Notes: generated by a model from the letters alone, not told the origin. DNA of 64,000 nucleotides from Streptococcus ratti FA-1 = DSM 20564 (GCF_000286075.1 NZ_AJTZ01000005.1:558001-622000), one strand, 5' to 3'; shown: positions 18,596 through 27,801, numbered from the stretch's first letter. Translations and numbers: made by a program.

Positions 18596-19426
18596 ATGAA
18601 GGAAACAGAAAATATTAATCTTTTGTTTGCGATTGATGACCGATTTGTAGATCAATTTAAGGTAACCCTCTATTCTTTATATATCAACAGCTCTTGCAAA
18701 AATCTAACCGTTTATATCTTGCAAAAGGGGCTTTTGGACAGACATGATGAAATCGCAGCGTTTTGCCATCAGCTTGGTCTTGCTTATGAGCCGCTTGTCA
18801 TCAGCAAAGATGACTTCAAGGACGCTCCAGTCAGCGATCGCTATCCTGAAACAATTTATTACCGGCTTTTGGCTCAAGAATATCTTCCTCAGCATCTATC
18901 ACGGATTCTCTATCTGGACGCTGATATCCTTTGTCTTAATGATATTGTTTCTCTTTATCAGATGGAAATGGGCGACAATTTATATGCTGCCGCCAGTCAT
19001 GTGTCAGATAAGGGGATAACAGATATTGTCAATAAGCTGCGTTTAAATAATTTTGAGGCAGAAAGCTATTTTAATACTGGCATTTTGCTGATGAACCTGG
19101 AGAAGTGCCGTCAGGAAATAAACCGTCAGCTTATCATGGATTATATCGCTAAAAAGGGAAGAACCTTGCTTTTGCCCGATCAAGATGTTCTCAATGCTCT
19201 CTATGGCTCAAAAACAAGCCAAATTCCTGATGAAATCTATAATTATGATGCTAGATATAATATCATTTATTTTACACGCAGCCTAGGAGAATGGGATCTT
19301 GATTGGGTTATCAAGAACACCGTTTTCTTACATTTTTGCGGTAAAGATAAACCGTGGAAAAAAGATTACAAGGGCCGCTATGCAGCTTTGTATAAACATT
19401 ATCAGCACAGAGTTGAATTACTGTAA
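18596..19426 (+). CDS. Glycosyltransferase family 8 protein
   Basis: 276 residues of the GT8 (LgtC/GspA) retaining galactosyl/glucosyl transferase family: INLLFAIDDRFVDQFKVTL at the N-terminus, the metal-binding DxD motif in RILYLDADILCL, YFNTGILLMNL, and a final LHFCGKDKPW. It transfers a sugar from a nucleotide sugar to a surface or glycoprotein acceptor, which is unknown. It lies 20 bases after the dehydrogenase gene and is likely co-transcribed with it. Confidence 0.9.
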   Translation: MKETENINLLFAIDDRFVDQFKVTLYSLYINSSCKNLTVYILQKGLLDRHDEIAAFCHQLGLAYEPLVISKDDFKDAPVSDRYPETIYYRLLAQEYLPQHLSRILYLDADILCLNDIVSLYQMEMGDNLYAAASHVSDKGITDIVNKLRLNNFEAESYFNTGILLMNLEKCRQEINRQLIMDYIAKKGRTLLLPDQDVLNALYGSKTSQIPDEIYNYDARYNIIYFTRSLGEWDLDWVIKNTVFLHFCGKDKPWKKDYKGRYAALYKHYQHRVELL

Positions 19427-19490
19427 AGTTATTCAATTATTATATAAAACTTATTATAAGCTAACCAAAAAATGAGGCAGAGTACAGACA

Positions 19491-19527
19491 GACAGTTAAC
19501 TGTAAATCTGTTAGCTGTCATTTTTTC
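19491..19527 (+). terminator. Terminator after the glycosyltransferase gene
   Basis: Hairpin GACAGTTAAC / GTTAGCTGTC with a 9-base loop followed by ATTTTTTCTTT. It separates the glycosyltransferase gene from the dif site and xerS. Confidence 0.85.
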
Positions 19528-19534
19528 TTTATAC

Positions 19535-19565
19535 ATCTTTCCGAAAAACTATAATTTTCTTGAAA
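19535..19565. other. difSL site (XerS recombination site, chromosome dimer resolution)
   Basis: 31 bases beginning ATCTTTCCGAAAAACT and ending TTTTCTTGAAA, lying 77 bases upstream of xerS. This is the sequence and position I know for the streptococcal/lactococcal difSL site: an imperfect inverted repeat whose outer arms agree at 9 of 13 positions around a short centre. XerS alone cuts and rejoins here to resolve chromosome dimers at the terminus under FtsK control. The change in dominant coding strand around this point supports a terminus location. Confidence 0.9.
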
Positions 19566-19641
19566 ATTATCCGTAGGTATGATATACTTCTGTTATTAAC
19601 ATATTAATGCTAAATACCCTTTCTTTATCTAGGAGATTAAA

Positions 19642-20712
19642 ATGAGACGTGAACTTTTGCTTGAAAAAATTGAGGAACTAAAAAAGCTTATGCCCTGGTA
19701 TGTTTTGGATTATTATCAATCAAAACTAACGGTTCCATACAGCTTTACGACTCTATACGAATACCTAAAAGAATATCGGCGTTTTTTTGAATGGTTAATT
19801 GACTCGGGTGTCTCTGACGCTAACAAACTTGCTGACATTCCGCTGGAGACTCTGGAGAATCTCAGTAAAAAAGATATGGAGTCCTTCATACTTTATTTAC
19901 GGGAACGGACACTGCTAAACTCGAATACAAAACGTCAGGGCCTTTCTCAGACAACTATCAATCGCACGCTGTCGGCTTTATCCAGTCTGTATAAATATTT
20001 GACTGAGGAGGTTGAAAATGCTGAAGGGGAGCCTTATTTTTACCGAAATGTCATGAAAAAGGTATCGACTAAAAAGAAAAAAGAAACCTTGGCTGCACGA
20101 GCTGAAAATATTAAGCAGAAACTCTTTTTAGGCAGTGAAACAATGGAGTTTTTGGAATATGTAGATTGTGAATACGAGCACAAACTTTCTAAACGTGCTC
20201 TGGCATCTTTCCGAAAAAATAAAGAACGTGATTTGGCTATTATCGCCCTGCTGTTAGCTTCCGGCGTGCGTTTGTCTGAGGCAGTCAACCTTGATCTAAA
20301 GGATGTTAATCTTAAAATGATGGTTATTGAGGTGACTCGCAAGGGCGGTAAAAGAGATTCAGTCAATGTTGCAGCTTTTGCTAAGCCTTACTTAGAAAAT
20401 TATATTAACATTCGTCAAGCTCGTTACCAGGCTGAAAAGACTGACACTGCTTTCTTTTTATCGGAATACCGCGGTCTGCCAAACCGTATGGACGCTTCTT
20501 CTATCGAAAAAATGGTTGCCAAATACTCAGAAGATTTTAAAATTCGAGTAACTCCCCATAAATTGCGGCATACACTGGCTACAAGGCTCTATGATGCGAC
20601 TAAGTCTCAAGTTTTAGTCAGTCACCAATTAGGACATGCCAGCACTCAGGTAACGGATCTCTATACACATATTGTTAACGACGAGCAAAAAAATGCTTTG
20701 GATAAACTTTAA
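19642..20712 (+). CDS. xerS: Tyrosine recombinase XerS
   Basis: 356 residues, longer than XerC/XerD (about 300), as expected for XerS. The N-terminal SAM-like core-binding domain (about 15-150) is followed by the catalytic domain: Arg in [15 protein letters not shown], His-x-x-Arg in [13 protein letters not shown], His in [13 protein letters not shown], and the nucleophile Tyr in TDLYTHI. It is a single-recombinase chromosome dimer resolution enzyme acting on the neighbouring difSL. Start ATG after TAGGAGATT. Confidence 0.96.
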   Translation: MRRELLLEKIEELKKLMPWYVLDYYQSKLTVPYSFTTLYEYLKEYRRFFEWLIDSGVSDANKLADIPLETLENLSKKDMESFILYLRERTLLNSNTKRQGLSQTTINRTLSALSSLYKYLTEEVENAEGEPYFYRNVMKKVSTKKKKETLAARAENIKQKLFLGSETMEFLEYVDCEYEHKLSKRALASFRKNKERDLAIIALLLASGVRLSEAVNLDLKDVNLKMMVIEVTRKGGKRDSVNVAAFAKPYLENYINIRQARYQAEKTDTAFFLSEYRGLPNRMDASSIEKMVAKYSEDFKIRVTPHKLRHTLATRLYDATKSQVLVSHQLGHASTQVTDLYTHIVNDEQKNALDKL

Positions 20713-20759
20713 TACATAATTTAAATTATGTAAAAATATTTTTTTTAATTTATAAGTTT

Positions 20760-20788
20760 AAACCCCTGAGAAAAATTCTCAGGGGTTT
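20760..20788. terminator. Bidirectional terminator between xerS and oadA
   Basis: Perfect 13-bp arms AAACCCCTGAGAA / TTCTCAGGGGTTT with a 3-base loop, A/T-rich on both sides, between two convergent genes. Confidence 0.9.
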
Positions 20789-20809
20789 ATTGCTACTAAA
20801 TTAAAATCA

Positions 20810-22201
20810 TTAATCAAAATCAATTTTGACATCCACTGTCTGCAAAGGCACATCGTAAAATGGATCTTCACGGCGACCTAAGAAATCCTTAGCCTGCTGA
20901 GGGAAGGATGCATAGCTGAGCACATCTTCTTCACTTTTAGCGTATTGAGCAATCTCCTGGCGTAAGATCGGCAGCTGAGGTTCGATGAGATCTGCCGGCC
21001 GTACGGTGATAACCTCTTCATCTCCGATGATTTTTTCTTTAATATCCTGAGCAATTGGTGCAGGTGGACGACCATAGAGCCCGCGGACATAATCTTTAAT
21101 TTCATTAGGCACTGCCTTGTAGCGTTCACCAGAAATAACATTCATCAAGGACTGAGTCCCTACCATTTGTGACAGCGGAGTTACCAGAGGCGGGTAGCCT
21201 AGGTCAGCTCTGACACGCGGTACTTCTGCTAAGACCTCATCATAGCGATCGGCCAAGCCCTGTTCGGTCAGCTGGCTGAGCAGATTTGACAGCATACCAC
21301 CCGGAACTTGATAAATCAACGTTTTTGGTTCAACATCTTTAACCTTAGGATTTAAGATGCCTTCTTTGCGGTAATGGTCACGTACAGTATTGAAATGAGC
21401 TGCTGCTTCTTCGACCTTTTTCAAATCAATGCCCGTTTCAAAACCGAGCTCTTCCAGAGCAATTACTAAAGATTCAGTGGCTGGCTGACTGGTTCCTCCG
21501 GCAAAAGAAGAAACAGCTGTATCAATAATATCAGCTCCCGCTTCAGCTACTTTTAGATAGGTCATCTCTGAAATACCGCTGGTTGCATGCGTATGCACTT
21601 CCAGAGGAAGATTAACAGCTTCTTTAATTCGTTTAACCAAATCATAGCCTGTCTGTGGCGTCAAAACACCGGCCATATCTTTAATACAGATAGAATCTGC
21701 GCCAATTTCAGCGTATTGCTTCGATAAATCAACAAAATAATCAACTGTGTGAACAGGACTTGTGGTGTAAGAAATGGCTACTTGTGCATGTCCGCCAGCC
21801 TCTTTTGTTGCCAAAACGGCTGTCTGCAGGTTGCGCGGATCATTCAAGGCATCAAAGATACGTACGATATCAATTCCGTTTTCAATTGATTTTTGAATAA
21901 AGGAAGTCACCACATCATCAGCATAGTTGCGGTAGCCTAGTAAATTTTGTCCGCGCAGCAGCATTTGCAGCTTGGTGTTTTTGACATGTTTGCGAATGGT
22001 GCGCAGCCGTTCCCAAGGATCCTCGTCTAAAAAGCGAAGGCAGGAATCAAAGGTGGCGCCACCCCACATTTCTAAAGCGTGGTAACCAGCTTCATCTAAG
22101 GTTTTGAGAACAGGCAGCATTTCCTTAGTTGTCATGCGCGTTGCAATCTGACTTTGCTGGCCATCTCTTAAAACCGTCTCCGTAATACGGATTTTTGTCA
22201 T
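20810..22201 (-). CDS. oadA: Oxaloacetate decarboxylase alpha subunit (carboxyltransferase, no biotin domain)
   Basis: 463 residues. Carboxyltransferase TIM barrel with TETVLRDGQQSQIATRM, WGGATFDSCLRFL, the metal-site region CIKDMAGVL and HTHATSG, and then the PYC-like conserved domain. The C-terminal biotin domain of classical OadA is absent; a separate biotin carrier is encoded at 26961-27365. It moves CO2 from oxaloacetate to biotin. Start ATG 22201 (MTKIRITETV) with AAAGGAG just upstream is preferred to 22216. It is the last gene of the minus-strand citrate operon, 100 bases after citX. Confidence 0.93.
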   Translation of the reverse strand: MTKIRITETVLRDGQQSQIATRMTTKEMLPVLKTLDEAGYHALEMWGGATFDSCLRFLDEDPWERLRTIRKHVKNTKLQMLLRGQNLLGYRNYADDVVTSFIQKSIENGIDIVRIFDALNDPRNLQTAVLATKEAGGHAQVAISYTTSPVHTVDYFVDLSKQYAEIGADSICIKDMAGVLTPQTGYDLVKRIKEAVNLPLEVHTHATSGISEMTYLKVAEAGADIIDTAVSSFAGGTSQPATESLVIALEELGFETGIDLKKVEEAAAHFNTVRDHYRKEGILNPKVKDVEPKTLIYQVPGGMLSNLLSQLTEQGLADRYDEVLAEVPRVRADLGYPPLVTPLSQMVGTQSLMNVISGERYKAVPNEIKDYVRGLYGRPPAPIAQDIKEKIIGDEEVITVRPADLIEPQLPILRQEIAQYAKSEEDVLSYASFPQQAKDFLGRREDPFYDVPLQTVDVKIDFD

Positions 22202-22303
22202 TTCTACTCCTTTCATAATTCGTAAGATACAAAGACCGTGTCAAAACGATCAGATTTTTCGGACAGGGAAATAGTTTCTGCTTTGGTCCGAGGTTAATTG
22301 CCT

Positions 22304-22849
22304 TTAATTTTGATTGAGCAGATTAACGATAGCTAAACGCATTTCTTCAATGCTATGCTTGCGTGAGCGTCCGCAGACCTTAGCATTCTCATGACAGATA
22401 TAGCATTGCCTTGCGGGAAAGCCTAGGTCCTGCCGGCTTATTGGCTGAATGCAGCCATCCTTAAGAGAGAGAACATCTAAGTCCATCAGGCGTCCGATAG
22501 GTTTTGCAGTTTCTATATCAATCATTTTTCTTTTTAATGTTTCCGGAGACAAACTGCTTATCAGATAATGCTCCCAGCCTGCATCAGACATCAGCAAATG
22601 ATTAAAAACAGTGTCCTTATTCAACTGATGCCTAATGTCTGTGACAATCTCTTCAAAAGCTTGGTTTAATACCGGAGATGTCTTTATAGGGCCTGGAATA
22701 TTCATGGTAGTGCAAAGCAAAGTCTTTCCCTGATATTTTTCGAGAAGAGCTCTTTGCCTGAAACTGCGCTCTTCTCGTGCAGCCATCATATCTTCTAAGC
22801 CTACTTGCGGTCCGTCAAAAACGGTTTGACTGCTCAGCGGTTTAGACAT
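22304..22849 (-). CDS. citX: Apo-citrate lyase phosphoribosyl-dephospho-CoA transferase (holo-ACP synthase)
   Basis: About 181 residues. CitX landmarks are RLMDLDVL, the cysteine-rich ARQCYICHENAKVCGRSRKHS and a C-terminal helix. It attaches the phosphoribosyl-dephospho-CoA group made by CitG to the CitD acyl carrier protein. ATG 22849 (MSKPLSSQ) overlaps the citF stop by 8 bases, so translation is probably coupled; in-frame starts up to 22864 are possible. No CitG domain is fused; citG is separate at 30255. Confidence 0.9.
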   Translation of the reverse strand: MSKPLSSQTVFDGPQVGLEDMMAAREERSFRQRALLEKYQGKTLLCTTMNIPGPIKTSPVLNQAFEEIVTDIRHQLNKDTVFNHLLMSDAGWEHYLISSLSPETLKRKMIDIETAKPIGRLMDLDVLSLKDGCIQPISRQDLGFPARQCYICHENAKVCGRSRKHSIEEMRLAIVNLLNQN

Positions 22850-24377
22850 TGTGCACAACATCAATCAAGCTGCCATCGCGGTATTCAATAAGAGCAACAA
22901 CCTTATCACCGTATTGAATAGGCTCAGGATTGCCAACAACTGCATAGGCTTTTTCTTTCAGCTCTTCAATAGTGAACTGCGGAACTTTCAAATCTTTAAA
23001 GTGTTCCATCAGATCAGGACGGTTAGGGTTGATGGCAATACCGACTTCCGTGACGACCACATCCACACTGGTTCCTGGTGTGATAACTGTATTCACCTTA
23101 TCAACAAAAGTAGGGATACGTCCGCGAACCAATGGCGAAATGACTAAACTCATTTTAGCGGCAAAGGCAGTATCACAATGACCGCCTGATGCTCCACGGA
23201 TAACACCGTCTGAACCGGTCATAACATTGACATTGAAATCTGTATCCACTTCTAAAGCAGATAGGATACAGGTATCCAATTGATTGATAACTGAACCCTT
23301 GCTAAGCGGGGATGCATACATATTAGCATCAATTTCATAATGTTTTTCAGCATTGCGATCTAAAGACATGGCCGATGGATGATCGAAATCTTGAACATCA
23401 AGAATTTTGTCTACCAGACCTTCTTCCAGCAATTCTACCATGGCATTGGTAATACCGCCGAGGGCAAAATTAGCCTTGATACCATCTTTAATCATCTGTT
23501 CACGCATGAAACGTGTCACAGCAAGGGAAGCACCTCCAGTACCTGTTTGGAAAGAGAATCCTTCTTTATAGTAAGGAGAGTTTGTAATCACTTTAGCAGC
23601 ATATTCAGCAATCAAAAGCTCTTTAGGATTTTTAGTGTAGCGCGTTGCCCCCTTGGCAATGCCCTCAGGGTCTCCGATAGCATCGACCACAACAACATAG
23701 TCTACATCTGTCTGTGGAATGCTGATTGGGGTATTGGGATAAGGTACCAAGGTGTCTGTAACGATAACAACCTGATCAGCATATTTGGCATCAATCATAG
23801 CATAGCCAAGTGAGCCGCAGGTTGCTTTTCCCTTTGTTCCGTTAGCGTTGCCATAAATATCAGAACTTGGAGCTCCCAAAAAGGCAACATCAATGTGGAT
23901 GTCATCTGCTGCAATGGCACGCGCACGGCCTCCGTGTGAGCGGATAACAACAGGTTTTTCCATAATCCCTTCTGAAATGGCAGCACCCACCTTGTCACGC
24001 AGACCGCTGGACGTAATGTTAGTAACTACGCCGTTTTTGATATGGTCAATCAAAGGTTCATGGACATTGGCAATTGAACTTGGGGCAATAGAAATATTTT
24101 TAATACCCATTTTAGCGATTTCATCCAGCACCATATTCATCACATAATCACCTTCACGAAAATGATGGTGGAAAGAAATGGTCATACCATCTTTAAGTCC
24201 TGTTTTTTCAATAGCTTCATGAATGGAAGACAAGAGTTTGTCATCAGAAGGTTTTACCGGCTTAACGTATCGGCTAGATTCCTTATAATCTTTTATATTT
24301 GCAAGTTCTCCTTCAAATACACCATATTGGTCAGCGTATTGTTGAGGGATATCACGACCTAATTTATTTTTTACCAT
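22842..24377 (-). CDS. citF: Citrate lyase alpha subunit (citrate:acetyl-ACP transferase)
   Basis: 511 residues, full length. It begins MVKNKLGRDIPQQYADQYG and carries conserved blocks SFHHHFREGDYVMN, SSIANVHEPLIDHI, FQTGTGGASLAVTRFM and VTEVGIAINPNRPDL. It exchanges acetyl for citryl on the ACP thiol. The gene abuts citE (1 base between stop and start) and overlaps citX. Together with citD and citE it gives the complete lyase. Confidence 0.97.
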   Translation of the reverse strand: MVKNKLGRDIPQQYADQYGVFEGELANIKDYKESSRYVKPVKPSDDKLLSSIHEAIEKTGLKDGMTISFHHHFREGDYVMNMVLDEIAKMGIKNISIAPSSIANVHEPLIDHIKNGVVTNITSSGLRDKVGAAISEGIMEKPVVIRSHGGRARAIAADDIHIDVAFLGAPSSDIYGNANGTKGKATCGSLGYAMIDAKYADQVVIVTDTLVPYPNTPISIPQTDVDYVVVVDAIGDPEGIAKGATRYTKNPKELLIAEYAAKVITNSPYYKEGFSFQTGTGGASLAVTRFMREQMIKDGIKANFALGGITNAMVELLEEGLVDKILDVQDFDHPSAMSLDRNAEKHYEIDANMYASPLSKGSVINQLDTCILSALEVDTDFNVNVMTGSDGVIRGASGGHCDTAFAAKMSLVISPLVRGRIPTFVDKVNTVITPGTSVDVVVTEVGIAINPNRPDLMEHFKDLKVPQFTIEELKEKAYAVVGNPEPIQYGDKVVALIEYRDGSLIDVVHNV

Positions 24378-24378
24378 C

Positions 24379-25266
24379 TTAAATATCCTCCTCAGTAAGC
24401 AATCCAGCAGCTTTAGCTAAAGCAATAACACGTTCGGCACGCTCAACAATCGGTTTATCAACCATTTTACCTTTAAGCGAAATGACACCAGAACCTTTGC
24501 TTTCAGCCTCACGAATAGCCCAAACGACTTCTTTTGCATTTTGAATTTCTTTTTCATTTGGAGCGTATATTTCATTAACTAATGGAATTTGACGAGGGTT
24601 AATAACGGATTTACCATCAAATCCAAGTTGCTTAATCAAGCGTACTTCGTTTTGGAAGCCTTCTGGATTATTAACATCAGAATAAACTGTATCAACCGCT
24701 GCAATTCCGGCTGCACGAGCGGCATGGAGAATCATGCTGCGAGCAAAAAACAGCTCTTGACCATCAGGATAACGGCGCGTTTTCATGTTGGTGACATAAT
24801 CTTCTGCTCCCAGAGCAATCCCAATCAAACGATCTGATGCCTTAGCGATTGCAGGTGCATTTAAGACCCCTTCAGCGGATTCAATAGCAGCCATCATTTT
24901 AGTCCGGCCGATTTCGATACCATTATCACGCTCTACTTTTTCGATAACAGCTTCAACATCGACAATGTCCTGAGCAGTTTCCGTTTTTGGCAGGCGAATA
25001 ACATCAACACCGGCAAGGACAACCGCTTCAATATCCAGAGCACCGCAGCTATCCAGACCATTAACACGGACAACCGTTTCTACCGTGCTGTAATCAAACG
25101 TCTTCAAAGCAAAATGAACCAAAGCTCTGGAAGTATCTTTTTCTTTAAGGGAAACAGAATCTTCCAAGTCAAACATGATAGAGTCAGCTCCGTACAAAGG
25201 AGCGTCTCTCAGCATAGCCGCATTAGCACCAGGGACAAACATCATTGTTCTTCTTAAACGTTCCAT
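24379..25266 (-). CDS. citE: Citrate lyase beta subunit (citryl-ACP lyase)
   Basis: 295 residues, CitE/HpcH aldolase family: [15 protein letters not shown], the metal-binding [42 protein letters not shown] (Glu) and [15 protein letters not shown]. It cleaves citryl-ACP to oxaloacetate and acetyl-ACP. The start overlaps the citD stop by 13 bases. The length is normal for functional citrate-lyase CitE. Confidence 0.97.
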   Translation of the reverse strand: MERLRRTMMFVPGANAAMLRDAPLYGADSIMFDLEDSVSLKEKDTSRALVHFALKTFDYSTVETVVRVNGLDSCGALDIEAVVLAGVDVIRLPKTETAQDIVDVEAVIEKVERDNGIEIGRTKMMAAIESAEGVLNAPAIAKASDRLIGIALGAEDYVTNMKTRRYPDGQELFFARSMILHAARAAGIAAVDTVYSDVNNPEGFQNEVRLIKQLGFDGKSVINPRQIPLVNEIYAPNEKEIQNAKEVVWAIREAESKGSGVISLKGKMVDKPIVERAERVIALAKAAGLLTEEDI

Positions 25267-25562
25267 GAGTCAATCTCCTTCCAGTTATAAGCTTCGATTT
25301 GAGCAGCGCGGTGAGCGGCAGCGATTGTCCGAGCTTGAATAGTACAGTCCAAAGCTCCCTTATCAACTGCTTCAACTGCTGCTGCCTTCACATCTAAATG
25401 CTTGAGCGTTTCTTCAATAACTTTACGAATTTGTTGACCAAATTGCTTTTCAACACTGCTTTCCAATTGGATAGTAATGCCTTCAGCATTGCTAGGGTTT
25501 ACTGTTACCATGATATCGCTTGACTCAAGCGAACCTGCAACAGCTGTTTGTTTGATATCCAT
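25254..25562 (-). CDS. citD: Citrate lyase gamma subunit (acyl carrier protein)
   Basis: 102 residues. The prosthetic-group serine is S14 in [17 protein letters not shown], the known CitD attachment context. It carries the phosphoribosyl-dephospho-CoA arm on which acetyl and citryl groups are exchanged. First of the citDEF trio; the gap to the upstream small membrane-protein gene is about 90 bases. Confidence 0.96.
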   Translation of the reverse strand: MDIKQTAVAGSLESSDIMVTVNPSNAEGITIQLESSVEKQFGQQIRKVIEETLKHLDVKAAAVEAVDKGALDCTIQARTIAAAHRAAQIEAYNWKEIDSWNV

Positions 25563-25650
25563 AATTTCACCTCATATATTTTGATATGCGGCGCTGGTGA
25601 GATAGTTCTCACGGGTGTCGCAATAATATTAGATTGCTTGATAAGTCTTT

Positions 25651-25779
25651 TTATCTATCGACCGGAAACAATTTGATAAGGACTTCTGCAGCAATGTACA
25701 AAATTCCTAAAACAATAAAGATACCAGCCATCCCCAAGCCCATTAATTCAAAGGCTTGAAGCAAATGTTCCATATTCAT
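25651..25779 (-). CDS. Small single-pass membrane protein, OadG-like N-terminal anchor
   Basis: 42 residues from ATG 25779 (MNMEHLLQAF), with AAAGGAGAG upstream; the longer frame to 25842 overlaps oadB and has no ribosome site. One membrane helix (LMGLGMAGIFIVLGILYIAAEVL) is followed by a short basic tail. The pattern matches the N-terminal anchor of OadG-type gamma subunits of sodium-pump decarboxylases, but the polar C-terminal tail is missing. Between oadB and citD, it is most likely a subunit of the decarboxylase that holds the complex at the membrane (inference). Confidence 0.75.
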   Translation of the reverse strand: MNMEHLLQAFELMGLGMAGIFIVLGILYIAAEVLIKLFPVDR

Positions 25780-25807
25780 ACTATTAGCTCTCCTTTCACT
25801 AGTGCTG

Positions 25808-26929
25808 TTAGCTAAAGAATGACAGCAGCAAACCGCCGGCAATTACAGAAGCGATCTGTCCTGAAACATTAGCTCCGACTGCATACATCAGAACAAAGTT
25901 TTGAGGGTCTTCGTCTGTCGCCATTTTTTGGATAACCCGGCTGGACATTGGAAAGGCTGAAATACCAGCTGCACCGATCATTGGATTGATTTTTTTCCTG
26001 CGGAAGATGTTCAAAATTTTAGCAAAGACAACACCGCCGACAGAGTCCATAATGAAAGCAACCAGACCAAACAAAATGATAAGCAGCGTTTGCACATTAA
26101 GGAACAAATCAGCCTGCATCTTTACTGAGATAGTTAAGCCCAGCAAGATACTGACGATATTTACCAATTCATTTTGTGCTGTCTGCGACAGTCTGTCCAA
26201 GACCCCGCATTCGCGCAAGAGATTGCCAAACATCAAGAATCCAACCAAAGGCAGAGATATAGGGGCGATAAAACCAGCAACAATTGTGATGACAATAGGA
26301 AAGAGAATTTTTGTCAGTTTTGAAACATTTTCAGCCTTGTAGGTCATGCGGATCTGACGTTCTTTTTTTGTTGTCACCAATTTAATAGCAAACGGCTGAA
26401 TAATTGGTACCAAAGCCATGTATGAGTATGCTGCAACGGTTATCGGCCCTAGTAGTTTTGGAGCTAATTGGTTAGCAACGAAAATGGATGTTGGACCGTC
26501 TGCTGCACCGATAATACCTATTGAAGCGGCTTCTTTGATATCAAATCCAGCCATAACAGCTACGACAACAACAAAGAAAATCCCGAACTGTGCTGCCGCT
26601 CCAAAAAGCAGCATAAAAGGATTTTGAAGCAGGGGACCAAAATCAATCATAGCTCCGATTCCGATGAAAATCAGCAAAGGGAAAAGTTCTGTATTAATCC
26701 CAAATTTAAAGAGAATATCAAAGACCCCTTCTTGTTTGACGCCGTTGACAACCTGAGTCAGAACTCCTGTGCCGGGGAAATTCACCAAGAGCGTTCCAAG
26801 CCCCATAGGCACTAAAAGTGTCGGCTCATATTCCTTTTTAATCCCCAAATACATCAGAATAGCTCCAATGAGCATCATAATCACCTGGGGAAATGTAATG
26901 GATGTAATTCCTGAAATTAAAGTTTCCAC
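25808..26929 (-). CDS. oadB: Oxaloacetate decarboxylase beta subunit (Na+-pumping carboxybiotin decarboxylase)
   Basis: 373 residues, highly hydrophobic. OadB/GcdB/MmdB hallmarks: IGIGAMIDFGPLLQNPFML, the Na+-channel region GAADGPTSIFVANQLAPKL, NLLRECGVLDRLSQTAQNEL and the C-terminal GANVSGQIASVIAGG. It decarboxylates carboxybiotin and exports Na+. The neighbouring genes supply the biotin carrier, the small anchor and the carboxyltransferase. Confidence 0.95.
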   Translation of the reverse strand: METLISGITSITFPQVIMMLIGAILMYLGIKKEYEPTLLVPMGLGTLLVNFPGTGVLTQVVNGVKQEGVFDILFKFGINTELFPLLIFIGIGAMIDFGPLLQNPFMLLFGAAAQFGIFFVVVVAVMAGFDIKEAASIGIIGAADGPTSIFVANQLAPKLLGPITVAAYSYMALVPIIQPFAIKLVTTKKERQIRMTYKAENVSKLTKILFPIVITIVAGFIAPISLPLVGFLMFGNLLRECGVLDRLSQTAQNELVNIVSILLGLTISVKMQADLFLNVQTLLIILFGLVAFIMDSVGGVVFAKILNIFRRKKINPMIGAAGISAFPMSSRVIQKMATDEDPQNFVLMYAVGANVSGQIASVIAGGLLLSFFS

Positions 26930-26960
26930 AAACTCACTTCCTTCTAATAGATAATTTCTT

Positions 26961-27365
26961 TTAAGCGATTGTGATTAAGCCATCGCCGGCATTGACAACC
27001 TGACCTTGTGTTACATGGATAGCTGAAACGGTACCGGCTGATCCGGCTACAATTTCGTTTTCCATCTTCATAGCTTCCAAAATCATTAACGGCTGGTTTT
27101 CAGTAACTGCATCACCTACATTCACAAGAATCTTCAGAATAGTTCCAGGCATCGGAGCTGTCATAGCATCAGCGCCAGCAGGTGCTGATGCTGCAGCGGG
27201 AGCCGCCGGAGCTGGTGCAGGCTCAGCCGGTACTTCTGCTGGTGCTTCCTGAACAGGTGCAGGAGCCGCAGGCGCTGCCGGAGCTGCGGCCGGTGTCCCG
27301 CCGATTTCTTCCATTTCAACCAGATACTCCTTACCGTCTACTGAGATTTTAAATTTACGTAACAT
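26961..27365 (-). CDS. Biotin carboxyl carrier subunit of oxaloacetate decarboxylase
   Basis: 134 residues from ATG 27365 (GGAGG 9 bases upstream; TTG 27371 is too close). A short N-terminal segment (MLRKFKISVDGKEYLVEMEE) is joined by a long Ala/Pro-rich linker (about residues 25-68) to a C-terminal biotinyl domain with the lysine motif LEAMKMENEIV. It carries CO2 from OadA to OadB. A separate carrier is the OadD arrangement described for Enterococcus faecalis; GcdC is another name used in streptococci. Confidence 0.93.
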   Translation of the reverse strand: MLRKFKISVDGKEYLVEMEEIGGTPAAAPAAPAAPAPVQEAPAEVPAEPAPAPAAPAAASAPAGADAMTAPMPGTILKILVNVGDAVTENQPLMILEAMKMENEIVAGSAGTVSAIHVTQGQVVNAGDGLITIA

Positions 27366-27398
27366 TAACAAATGCCTCCTTTTTTTATTTCTCTTTTT

Positions 27399-27728
27399 TT
27401 ATTTCTTTTGATAAATATTTTTAACAGTTAACTGGCAGTCCGAAGACTCCCCAGCTGCGATACTGGCTGCAATCAATGAAACCTTTAAGGCTTCGGGATT
27501 GCGCTGTAAAATCTTTTTAACAACAAACTGACTGTCAGGATAATCACCGGCTGCAATGGCTGTCGCAATAACACTGACCAGCTGGTAGTCAGATTTATCG
27601 GCTGATATAAAGGCAGGGATAGGTTCCCATTCAGCCTGAAAAGAATTCAAATTATTTTCAGGCTTATTATCATTAACTTTTTCAACAGCTTCCTGTGATT
27701 TATTAAACAATCGCGTAAAAAGACCCAT
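27399..27728 (-). CDS. OadG C-terminal-like / OadH-type subunit with internal duplication
   Basis: 109 residues, soluble. Two copies of a roughly 30-residue motif are visible: VSVIATAIAAGDYPDSQFVVKK (about 51-72) and VSLIAASIAAGESSDCQLTVKN (about 83-104). The pattern (small-residue helix, then a strand ending VxKI) resembles the C-terminal part of OadG/GcdD-type gamma and delta subunits. It is the first gene of the minus operon, 33 bases before the biotin carrier gene. By position and pattern it may be equivalent to the small fourth subunit OadH of enterococcal OAD; this is inference. Confidence 0.65.
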   Translation of the reverse strand: MGLFTRLFNKSQEAVEKVNDNKPENNLNSFQAEWEPIPAFISADKSDYQLVSVIATAIAAGDYPDSQFVVKKILQRNPEALKVSLIAASIAAGESSDCQLTVKNIYQKK

Positions 27729-27795
27729 CTGATTCTCCTTTCTATTTATATAGGCAGCGGCAAATTATCTTTGCCGAATCAATGCTTCTAAGCCT

Positions 27796-27801
27796 ATTAT
27801 A
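27796..27801 (-). promoter_or_regulatory. Probable -10 of the minus-strand oad-cit operon
   Basis: TATAAT on the minus strand within CAGTATATAATAGG, 68 bases upstream of the first operon gene. No good -35 at 17 bases, which fits an activator-dependent promoter such as one driven by the GntR regulator. The 280-base divergent region 27729-28008 is otherwise A/T rich and holds the cre site below. Confidence 0.5.
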
